From CAWKZT01 sp963854565 (lineage in GTDB: Bacteria; Actinomycetota; Acidimicrobiia; Acidimicrobiales; JAHEJN01), in assembly GCA_963854565.1 (NCBI GenBank), contig CAWKZT010000115.1, positions 1 through 5,803 on the forward strand: a DNA stretch of 5,803 nucleotides. Direction: 5' to 3'. The notes under the pieces are model-generated. The model searched no databases, was not told the origin of the DNA, and was given only the letters and a program-made list of their open reading frames with translations. Below are positions 1-4,977 of the stretch, in pieces; the stretch's first letter is position 1, and every line of letters begins with the position of its first letter. The translations under genes and the position numbers were made by a program.

Positions 1-10
1 GGATTGGGGG

Positions 11-65
11 ACTGGTGGTGGACGGAGGGCGAACTGGTGGTGGACGGAGGGCGAACTGATGGTGG
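11..65. repeat. 22-bp tandem repeat, two perfect copies plus a partial third
   Basis: Bases 11-32 and 33-54 are identical over 22 bp, and 55-65 repeats the first 11 bases with one mismatch (A at 59). The unit is G-rich on the + strand and contains TGGTGGTGG. Since 22 is not a multiple of three, successive copies fall in different reading frames, so the array does not encode a periodic peptide. It lies just upstream of the likely promoter of the flavin-reductase gene. It may continue to the left of the window, although bases 1-8 do not match the unit well. No function can be assigned. Confidence 0.85.
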
Positions 66-79
66 GGAGAAGAACGGCT

Positions 80-106
80 TGATCATCTAGAGTCGTGGGG
101 TGATCA
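80..106. repeat. Paired TGATCA palindromes flanking the -10 box and start codon
   Basis: TGATCA occurs at 80-85 and again at 101-106, 21 bp apart (about two helical turns). The second copy lies within the 8-bp palindrome GTGATCAC that includes the GTG start codon. The pair brackets the putative -10 element at 88-93. This layout would suit a dimeric repressor binding on one face of the helix, but two 6-bp palindromes can easily occur by chance and no regulator gene is in view. Confidence 0.2.
88..93 (+). promoter_or_regulatory. Putative -10 box (TAGAGT) of a leaderless promoter
   Basis: TAGAGT fits the TANNNT pattern of actinobacterial housekeeping promoters. It ends 6 nt before the GTG at 100, placing the expected transcription start on or beside the first base of the start codon. 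No Shine-Dalgarno sequence precedes that codon. The segment GCTTGA-TCA-TC-TAGAGT (77-93) closely resembles the one before the HIT gene. No convincing -35 hexamer is visible. Confidence 0.5.
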
Positions 107-708
107 CTAAGTCGTACCTTCCCATGTCCGAACTCTCCGGTAACGATCCGTACAAGCTGGCGAGTGGCCTGATTGTGCCTCGGCCGATTGGGTGGATAGG
201 TACGGTATCCGCGGCCAATATTCCCAACCTGGCCCCGTACTCGTTTTTCAATTGTGTGTCCGGACATCCCCCGACATTCGTGTTCTCGCCCGGCGTGTCC
301 TCCCGGAAGGACACCCTCAATAACGTGCGCGAAGTCGGCGAATTTACCATCAACATCGTTTCGGAGGAAACCGTCGAAGCCATGAACGCGTCAGCTGCAA
401 GCGTTGCCGATGACGTCGATGAGTTCGCTTTGGCGGGCCTCACGCCAGTCCCGTCTCGCTTGATCGGGCCGCCCATGGTTGGAGAGTGCAAGGCCAACAT
501 CGAGTGCGTTGTAAAACAGATTCTGCCCGTGGGTGACGCAGAGCTTGGCAACGCTTTAGTGATTGGCGAAGCGGTGGCCTTCCATGTTTCTGACGACGTT
601 CTCGATGGAACTCGCATCGACCAGCGGGAGCTCAAGGCAGTCGGCCGCCACGCTGGAGCGGGTTACAGCCGGACCACAGAAATGTTCGAGATACAGCGCC
701 CTACATGA
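100..708 (+). CDS. Flavin reductase-like (FMN-binding split barrel) family protein
   Basis: A 202-residue cytosolic protein of the flavin_reduct (DIM6/NTAB-like) family, whose members bind FMN and in some cases reduce it with NAD(P)H for partner monooxygenases; the actual substrate here is unknown. Family landmarks in order: IVPRPIGWIGTV and NLAPYSFFNCVS (about residues 25-54), the KDTLNNV segment followed by GEFTINIVSEE (70-90), EAMNAS (93-98), LTPVPSRLIGPP (114-125), and the closing VGRHAGAGYSRT then MFEIQRP (181-201). Length is normal, so the gene looks complete. I chose the GTG at 100 because a TAGAGT -10 box lies 6 nt before it, implying leaderless translation. The ATG at 124 (residue 9) would lose only non-conserved residues and also has no ribosome binding site. 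The gene stands alone and converges on the HIT gene. Family assignment is secure; function is not. Confidence 0.93.
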   Translation: MITKSYLPMSELSGNDPYKLASGLIVPRPIGWIGTVSAANIPNLAPYSFFNCVSGHPPTFVFSPGVSSRKDTLNNVREVGEFTINIVSEETVEAMNASAASVADDVDEFALAGLTPVPSRLIGPPMVGECKANIECVVKQILPVGDAELGNALVIGEAVAFHVSDDVLDGTRIDQRELKAVGRHAGAGYSRTTEMFEIQRPT

Positions 709-731
709 ATAAACCGCTCGCCATTGCGTCC

Positions 732-1118
732 TCAGGAGCGGAGTTGTTCCGCTAACTCCGCCAGATCCGGAACTTTTACCGACGGCATCGACCCGGGCAC
801 GATGATGTCGCCCATGGTGTTTGTGGGCAGTAGATGGATGTGAGCATGGGGAACTTCGTAACCGATAACCATGGTGCAAACGCGGGCGCAACCGAGCTTG
901 TCTTGGAGAATCTCGGCTACCCGTTTGGCAGCTAGATTCAGCGCCATGTAGGCATCGTCGTCAATGTCGAACAGGTAGTCGACCTCGTGTTTGGGAATCA
1001 CGAGGGTGTGCCCAACGACCCAAGGGTTTATGTCGAGAAATGCGTAGTGATTTTCGTCTTCCCACACCTTGTGACTGGGTATAGCACCGTCAACAATCAT
1101 TGAAAAAATACTGGCCAT
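732..1118 (-). CDS. HIT family protein (histidine-triad nucleotide hydrolase/transferase)
   Basis: A 128-residue cytosolic protein of the HIT superfamily, HinT-like. Such enzymes hydrolyse nucleoside phosphoramidates or related adenylates. The histidine triad VPHAHIHLLP lies at residues 89-98, with His91, His93 and His95; His93 corresponds to the nucleophile of the family. The N-terminal MASIFSMIVDGAIPSHKVWED matches the usual start of bacterial HIT proteins and supports the ATG at 1116-1118. GHTLVIPKHEV (36-46) is the conserved segment before the triad. The length is typical or slightly short, with an ordinary C-terminus. No Shine-Dalgarno sequence is seen; instead a TAGAGT box lies 6 nt upstream, suggesting a leaderless mRNA. 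It is divergent from trpC and convergent with the flavin-reductase gene, with no evident role in tryptophan synthesis. The physiological substrate cannot be told from sequence. Confidence 0.95.
   Translation of the reverse strand: MASIFSMIVDGAIPSHKVWEDENHYAFLDINPWVVGHTLVIPKHEVDYLFDIDDDAYMALNLAAKRVAEILQDKLGCARVCTMVIGYEVPHAHIHLLPTNTMGDIIVPGSMPSVKVPDLAELAEQLRS
738..761. repeat. Perfect 8-bp inverted repeat in the convergent gene ends
   Basis: GCGGAGTT (738-745) and AACTCCGC (754-761) are perfectly complementary around an 8-nt loop. The hairpin starts 29 nt after the flavin-reductase stop codon and lies within the last codons of the HIT gene. It could slow or end transcription arriving from the left, but neither strand shows a U-run directly after the stem, so a classical intrinsic terminator is not supported. 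An overlapping weaker pairing, GTTCC (746-750) with GGAAC (769-773), is followed by TTTT on the + strand. Confidence 0.35.
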
Positions 1119-1124
1119 TTGGGC

Positions 1125-1130
1125 ACTCTA
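1125..1130 (-). promoter_or_regulatory. Putative -10 box (TAGAGT) of the HIT gene, leaderless
   Basis: Read on the - strand, TAGAGT ends 6 nt (1119-1124) before the ATG of the HIT gene, identical in sequence and spacing to the box before the flavin-reductase gene. The upstream context on this strand, GCTTGA-G-TC-TAGAGT, also matches that promoter apart from a 2-nt length difference. No Shine-Dalgarno sequence competes with this interpretation. Confidence 0.5.
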
Positions 1131-1159
1131 GACTCAAGCGGGCAGCAAACCCGCCGATA

Positions 1160-1188
1160 GAGCGCCTCTTGCGCTGGGTGTCGCGCTC
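1160..1188. repeat. Mutually exclusive short hairpins in the HIT-trpC intergenic region
   Basis: GAGCGC (1160-1165) can pair with GCGCTC (1183-1188), or its inner AGCGC (1161-1165) can pair with GCGCT at 1171-1175. The two pairings exclude each other. Stems of five or six G+C-rich pairs are common by chance. The region lies upstream of the likely trpC transcription start, so it would act as RNA only if a longer trp transcript exists. Functional meaning is unproven. Confidence 0.2.
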
Positions 1189-1197
1189 AAATGTTTT

Positions 1198-1215
1198 GTC
1201 CGTGATGACACGGAC
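1198..1215. promoter_or_regulatory. 18-bp perfect dyad, candidate operator between divergent genes
   Basis: GTCCGTG (1198-1204), a 4-nt centre ATGA, and CACGGAC (1209-1215) form a perfect 7+7 inverted repeat. It sits almost midway between the HIT start (1118) and the trpC start (1300), about 90 bp from each. No U-run follows on either strand, so it is not a terminator. Its symmetry and position fit a dimeric regulator binding site upstream of trpC and HIT. The regulator is unknown, and a chance palindrome cannot be excluded from one copy. Confidence 0.35.
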
Positions 1216-1286
1216 CCCACCGGACTCATGTTCACTATTCCAGCGCAACACAGCACAAATTACCGCTGATGATGCCAATCTGGCAC

Positions 1287-1292
1287 TAACGT
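1287..1292 (+). promoter_or_regulatory. Putative -10 box (TAACGT) of trpC, leaderless
   Basis: TAACGT fits TANNNT and ends 7 nt before the GTG at 1300, so transcription would begin on or next to the start codon. There is no Shine-Dalgarno sequence and no recognisable -35 hexamer. The spacer ends in GACC immediately before the start codon, as it does before trpF. The match is the weakest of the four promoters described here. Confidence 0.35.
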
Positions 1293-1299
1293 TTCGACC

Positions 1300-2094
1300 G
1301 TGGCGACTAACTACCTTGACGCAATTTTGGCCCACCACCGTGCCCGGGCTGGGGCCGACGTGCGCAATCTTGACACCCTGATCGAGCAAGCTATAAATAC
1401 CGAACCCACCCGCGGTTTCGCCGCGGCGTTGCAAGGCTCGGATTCTCTGGCCGTGATTGCGGAGGTTAAGCGCCGCTCGCCGAGCAAAGGTGACATCTTC
1501 ACCGACTTGTCTCCCACCGATGTTGCGTTAGCGTACGAACTCGGTGGAGCGTCATGCCTGTCAGTACTCACGGACGAACCCCACTTCGGTGGCAGTGTCG
1601 CTGATCTTCACGAAGCCCGGAGTGCGGTAAATCTTCCGGTCATCCGCAAGGACTTTACGGTCGGCATGGCCGACGTTTGTGACGCCAGACTGATGGGGGC
1701 CGACGCAGTCTTGCTCATCGTCGCGGCGCTCGACGATGATGAGTTGCGTTCGTTTCATGCACTAGCAGTTAGCCTCGGGCTTGACGCTCTGGTCGAAGTT
1801 CACGATGAGGTCGAACTGGACCGTGCCATGGCTGTCGGAGCCACACTTGTGGGTGTCAATCAGCGTGATCTCCTCACGTTCGAAGTCGACCAAGATCGAG
1901 CAGTGCGAGTGGGCGCGCTGATGCCCGACACGGTCGTCAAAGTTGCCGAATCTGGAGTGCGCGGCCCCGACGATGCGCAGATCCTCGTCGACGCAGGATT
2001 CGACGCTATTTTGGTCGGCGAAAGCCTGGTTACTGCTCGAGACATTGCCGCAGCAGTTACGGCGATGCGCAGCGAACCAACAACCACTTTGTAA
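1300..2094 (+). CDS. trpC: Indole-3-glycerol phosphate synthase
   Basis: Cytosolic TIM-barrel enzyme of 264 residues that decarboxylates and cyclises CdRP to indole-3-glycerol phosphate. Landmarks: MATNYLDAILAHHR at the N-terminus, IAEVKRRSPSKG (53-64), TDEPHFGGS (91-99), VIRKDF (114-119), LVEVHDE (164-170), GVNQRDLLTFEVD (185-197) and AESGVRG (216-222). Aligned by eye to the Sulfolobus enzyme, the catalytic set is intact: Glu55, Lys57, Lys117, Glu166, Asn187 and Ser218. The GTG start is chosen because the family usually begins at this point and a TANNNT box lies 7 nt upstream; there is no ribosome binding site. The gene ends in two adjacent in-frame stops (TAA TAG), with trpF 41 bp downstream. 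TrpC is not fused to TrpF here, unlike in some bacteria. It is first in the visible trp cluster. Confidence 0.97.
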   Translation: MATNYLDAILAHHRARAGADVRNLDTLIEQAINTEPTRGFAAALQGSDSLAVIAEVKRRSPSKGDIFTDLSPTDVALAYELGGASCLSVLTDEPHFGGSVADLHEARSAVNLPVIRKDFTVGMADVCDARLMGADAVLLIVAALDDDELRSFHALAVSLGLDALVEVHDEVELDRAMAVGATLVGVNQRDLLTFEVDQDRAVRVGALMPDTVVKVAESGVRGPDDAQILVDAGFDAILVGESLVTARDIAAAVTAMRSEPTTTL

Positions 2095-2122
2095 TAGACA
2101 CTGGCCCTGGGCGGTCGCCGAC

Positions 2123-2128
2123 TATTAT
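2123..2128 (+). promoter_or_regulatory. Putative -10 box (TATTAT) before trpF, internal leaderless promoter
   Basis: TATTAT is a near-consensus -10 element in the 41-bp trpC-trpF gap and ends exactly 7 nt before the trpF ATG, the same spacing as before trpC. No Shine-Dalgarno sequence is present. A TAGACA resembling a -35 hexamer lies at 2095-2100, but its 22-bp spacing is too long to be convincing. If active, it would let trpFBA be transcribed independently of trpC. Confidence 0.5.
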
Positions 2129-2135
2129 CGGGACC

Positions 2136-2813
2136 ATGTTCGTCAAGATCTGTGGAATCACTAGCGAAGAAGACGCGTTGTTAGCTGTGGCTATGGGAGC
2201 CGATGCCGTCGGGTTCATTTTTGCTCCGTCCAGCCGACAAATTGCCCCGGTGCGAGCGGGCGACATAGCGAAGCGATTGCCGCCCGAAGTGCTTACTGTT
2301 GGCGTTTTTCGCGATGCCTCGCCGGCGCGAGTGATCGATATCACCCATAAAGCTGGTCTTAAAGCCGTTCAGCTTCACGGGGCCGAAACGGTTGATCAGG
2401 TGCACGAAGTTCGCGCTTCGATTCCGTATGTGATCAAGGCCTTTCCCGCCGGGTCCAGCAAGCTGAAAAAGTTGGATGACTATTGGTGCGATGCGGTTCT
2501 CGTTGACTCACCCACACCAGGCTCAGGCGAAACGTTTGATTGGTCGTTAGCTAAGCAGGCCGCCTATCGGGCGCCGCGCATGATTCTGGCGGGTGGGCTA
2601 AATCCCGACAATGTGGCCGAAGCTATAGCGACGGTGCGTCCGTGGGGAGTCGATGTTGCCAGTGGCGTCGAATCTTCCCCAGGCAATAAGGATCCTCGAC
2701 TGATTCGAGCCTTCATCGCCAACGCCCACAGAGCGTTCGCCGAAGTCGAGTACGCCAACGCGCCTCCTGAACACGACAATCAGAGCCCCTATGATTGGCA
2801 GGAAGATGACTGA
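2136..2813 (+). CDS. trpF: Phosphoribosylanthranilate isomerase
   Basis: A 225-residue TIM-barrel enzyme that performs the Amadori rearrangement of N-(5'-phosphoribosyl)anthranilate to CdRP. It opens with the diagnostic KICGIT, where Cys6 is the catalytic base. Asp124 in VLVDSPTPGSGETFDW (121-136) matches the general acid. QLHG (79-82), LAGGLNPDNV (151-160) and GVDVASGVESSPG (171-183) complete the substrate and phosphate sites. The core ends near residue 202. The last 20 or so residues form an acidic tail (EVEYANAPPEHD onward to EDD) beyond the usual 200-210-residue length; it runs into the trpB start. The ATG at 2136 is the only sensible start, since KICGIT follows at once. The stop codon overlaps trpB by 8 nt. 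If the host is an actinobacterium, a dedicated TrpF contrasts with the PriA route. Confidence 0.97.
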   Translation: MFVKICGITSEEDALLAVAMGADAVGFIFAPSSRQIAPVRAGDIAKRLPPEVLTVGVFRDASPARVIDITHKAGLKAVQLHGAETVDQVHEVRASIPYVIKAFPAGSSKLKKLDDYWCDAVLVDSPTPGSGETFDWSLAKQAAYRAPRMILAGGLNPDNVAEAIATVRPWGVDVASGVESSPGNKDPRLIRAFIANAHRAFAEVEYANAPPEHDNQSPYDWQEDD

Positions 2814-3975
2814 CCAATCCTTGATGGGTGAGCCCGACGAGACCGGCCGTTTTGGTCAATTTGGGGGAAGGTTTGTCCCCGAAACGCTGATGCCCGCCTT
2901 GCTCGAACTCGAAGATGCATTCCGCGACGCCTGGGCCGATCCATCGTTTCGTGCCGAACTCGATCAACTGCTCGCCAACTACGCCGGACGGCCGTCGCCG
3001 CTCTACGAATGCAGTCGACTAGGTGAGGAACTGGGCGGCATTCGTGTCTTGCTCAAACGCGAGGATTTAAACCACACTGGTAGCCACAAGATTAATAATG
3101 TGCTGGGCCAAGCATTGCTGGCGAAGCGCATGGGCAAGACCAAAATGGTGGCTGAGACGGGCGCCGGTCAACATGGTGTCGCCGCTGCCACCGCAGCAGC
3201 GTTGTTGGGCATGGAGTGCGTTGTATACATGGGCGAGGTCGACATCGAACGACAAAAGCTCAATGTATTTCGGATGGAATTGCTCGGGGCGACCGTGGTG
3301 TCCGCGGTGAGCGGTAGTCGCACCCTAAAAGACGCAGTGAATGAGGCCATGCGTCATTGGGTCGCCGTCGTCGAAGACACGTTTTATTGCCTGGGTTCGG
3401 CTATGGGTCCACACCCTTACCCATGGATGGTTCGCGAGTTTCACCGAGTGATCGGTACAGAGGCGTATGAGCAGTGTCAAACATTGACGCAGGGCGAGCC
3501 CGACGTGGTTGTGGCTTGTGTCGGTGGTGGTTCCAATGCTGCCGGCATTTTCTCAGGATTCGTCGACACAAAGGCTCGCCTCATTGGGGTCGAGCCGGCC
3601 GGAGGCGCTGCAGTAGGACGTGGCGTGCCCGGCGTCGTGCATGGCTCCCGCTCATATCTCATGCAGAGTGAATTTGGCCAGGTACTTGAAGCCGAATCGA
3701 TTTCGGCGGGACTCGACTATCCCGGTGTCGGCCCCGAACATTCTCATCTTGCCGACATTGGTCGTGCTGAGTACTACCCGGTCACTGATGCCGAGGTGGT
3801 CGTTGCATTTCAGTTGCTGAGTAGCACAGAAGGCATCATTCCGGCCCTCGAATCCGCCCACGCAATTGCTTGGGTAACCCAACAGAAATCGTCACTGCGC
3901 GGCAAAACCGTCCTGATCAACCTCTCGGGACGCGGCGACAAGGACGTCGCGCAGATGATGGACATACTCCCATGA
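2806..3975 (+). CDS. trpB: Tryptophan synthase beta chain
   Basis: PLP-dependent fold-type II enzyme (389 residues from this start) that condenses indole with L-serine to L-tryptophan, as the beta subunit of the alpha2-beta2 complex. Landmarks: GRFGQFGGRFVPETLMP (14-30), LKREDLNHTGSHKINN (83-98) with Lys95 as the PLP Schiff-base lysine, AETGAGQHG (116-124) with catalytic Glu117, the phosphate-binding GGGSNA (240-245), LDYPGVGPEH (303-312) typical of the TrpB1 class that pairs with TrpA, and LSGRGDKD (373-380) near the pyridine nitrogen. Start choice is uncertain. ATG 2806 follows AGGA closely and overlaps trpF by 8 nt; ATG 2791 adds five residues; ATG 2824 removes six. None affects the conserved core. 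The stop codon overlaps the trpA start as ATGA, indicating coupled translation. Confidence 0.97.
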   Translation: MTDQSLMGEPDETGRFGQFGGRFVPETLMPALLELEDAFRDAWADPSFRAELDQLLANYAGRPSPLYECSRLGEELGGIRVLLKREDLNHTGSHKINNVLGQALLAKRMGKTKMVAETGAGQHGVAAATAAALLGMECVVYMGEVDIERQKLNVFRMELLGATVVSAVSGSRTLKDAVNEAMRHWVAVVEDTFYCLGSAMGPHPYPWMVREFHRVIGTEAYEQCQTLTQGEPDVVVACVGGGSNAAGIFSGFVDTKARLIGVEPAGGAAVGRGVPGVVHGSRSYLMQSEFGQVLEAESISAGLDYPGVGPEHSHLADIGRAEYYPVTDAEVVVAFQLLSSTEGIIPALESAHAIAWVTQQKSSLRGKTVLINLSGRGDKDVAQMMDILP

Positions 3976-4751
3976 CCGGCGTGCTCGAATCTGCCCTGCG
4001 GTCTAACCGGGACGCAGGTAAGAAAGCGTTGGTTCCTTACATCACCGGCGGACTGGGCGACGACTGGGTCGAGTCGCTTCGCGCTTCGGCCGCAAACGGA
4101 GCGACCGCAATCGAGATAGGAATCCCGTTCTCCGATCCCGTGATGGATGGTCCAACGATTCAATTAGCTTCCGAGCAGGCTCTGCAATCAGGCGCATCGC
4201 CGGTATCAGTGTTGCAACAACTGCGAGGCGCCGACATTGGCGTGCCACTTGCCGTCATGACTTATTACAACATTGCCCATTCGATGGGTCTGGAGCGGTT
4301 CGCTTCGTCGTTGCTCGAAAGCGGTGTGAGTGCAGCAATCTTGCCCGACATGCCGTTAGAAGAAGCGGGCAAGTGGGCGGCGGTTGCCGATGCAGTCGGC
4401 ATCGAGACGGTCATGTTGGCCGCTCCAACTGGTTCCGACGAACGTTTGGCCCAGGTCTGCGAACGCGCTCGTGGGTTTGTCTATGCGGTTGGCCTTCTTG
4501 GCGTTACCGGCGTCCGCGACAAGCTGGCGGAAAGTTCGTTGCAGATCGCCAGCCGTCTGAAAAATCTAACCGACAAGCCGGTGCTGGTTGGCGTGGGCAT
4601 CGGAACCCCCGAACAAGCGGCGCAGGTGTGCACCGTCGCCGATGGGGTAGTCGTTGGTTCTGCGGTGGTGCAACGTCTGCTTGATGGTGAAGGACCCGAA
4701 GGCGTTGGTCAGTTCGTCGGGGAAATTCGCGTGGCACTGGACGAGTTGTAG
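3972..4751 (+). CDS. trpA: Tryptophan synthase alpha chain
   Basis: A 259-residue TIM-barrel subunit that cleaves indole-3-glycerol phosphate to indole and glyceraldehyde 3-phosphate, passing indole to TrpB. The conserved IEIGIPFSDPVMDGPTIQ (47-64) carries Glu48 and Asp59, matching E. coli Glu49 and Asp60. LPDMPLEE (124-131), the loop-6 segment GLLGVTGVRD (174-183), and the phosphate-binding GVGIGTPEQA (207-216) and VVVGSAVV (226-233) are all present. The start is the ATG in the ATGA overlap with the trpB stop. The frame remains open upstream, but that region lies inside trpB and the family begins here. There is no strong ribosome binding site, consistent with re-initiation by ribosomes finishing trpB. 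No terminator hairpin with a U-run follows the stop, so transcription probably continues into the next two genes. Confidence 0.97.
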   Translation: MTGVLESALRSNRDAGKKALVPYITGGLGDDWVESLRASAANGATAIEIGIPFSDPVMDGPTIQLASEQALQSGASPVSVLQQLRGADIGVPLAVMTYYNIAHSMGLERFASSLLESGVSAAILPDMPLEEAGKWAAVADAVGIETVMLAAPTGSDERLAQVCERARGFVYAVGLLGVTGVRDKLAESSLQIASRLKNLTDKPVLVGVGIGTPEQAAQVCTVADGVVVGSAVVQRLLDGEGPEGVGQFVGEIRVALDEL

Positions 4752-4785
4752 GGAATCTTCGTGACGAACGACGGGTTCTGACTTC

Positions 4786-4977
4786 GTGCCCGAATTTCTT
4801 CTCGACTTTTTGTTGCCCAAAACGGACAAGGGCGTCGGCCAGCAGTGGATGATAATGACGCCTATCTGGCTTCTTGGGCTGTGGCTGGTTCGTAGACAAG
4901 TCAAAGACATTCGTCAGTTTGTTCTGGGTCTTGTCGTGATCAATATTGCTTGGTTCTTTGCCCGGATGGTGCACTAA
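4786..4977 (+). CDS. Small two-helix membrane protein of unknown function
   Basis: A 63-residue protein that I do not recognise. Two hydrophobic stretches, about residues 21-35 (WMIMTPIWLLGLWLV) and 45-59 (FVLGLVVINIAWFFA), look like membrane helices. They are joined by a basic loop, RRQVKDIR (36-43), which by the positive-inside rule would lie in the cytoplasm and put both ends outside. There is no signal peptide or cysteine. The GTG at 4786 is the only start in frame after the upstream stop (TGA at 4762-4764) short of internal codons; no ribosome binding site is clear. The gene sits 34 nt after trpA, and its TAA directly abuts the ATG of the oxidoreductase gene, which argues for a real, coupled gene. 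Codon composition resembles its neighbours. It could be a membrane anchor or partner of the flavoenzyme, but that is inference from position only. Confidence 0.65.
   Translation: MPEFLLDFLLPKTDKGVGQQWMIMTPIWLLGLWLVRRQVKDIRQFVLGLVVINIAWFFARMVH

Noticed and set aside
11..65. CRISPR-like repeat
   Set aside because: The units are directly adjacent with no spacers and there are only two full copies.
1..86. Possible partial genes at the left edge: a - strand frame from an ATG at 84-86 open to base 1, and a + strand frame ending at the TAG at 88-90
   Set aside because: Both run through the 22-bp tandem repeat, which keeps several frames open at once, and give low-complexity peptides (Pro/Ser/Thr-rich or Gly/Trp-rich). 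Neither can be supported as coding from this much sequence.
87..635. 182-codon open frame on the - strand opposite the flavin-reductase gene
   Set aside because: It lies antisense to a gene with clear family motifs, its translation has no recognisable domain, and it is rich in Ser/Thr/Arg as expected for a shadow frame.
1119..1299. trp attenuator leader peptide or T-box upstream of trpC
   Set aside because: There is no short frame with tandem Trp codons, no T-box consensus and no hairpin followed by a U-run. The likely transcription start at trpC itself leaves no leader.
1300..4751. Possible frameshift or inactivation of the trp genes
   Set aside because: All four frames are uninterrupted, of normal length, and retain every catalytic residue that I could place.
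4752..4785. Terminator after trpA
   Set aside because: Only a tiny TTCG/CGAA pairing (4758-4768) exists, without a U-run. The tight spacing to the next genes argues for read-through.
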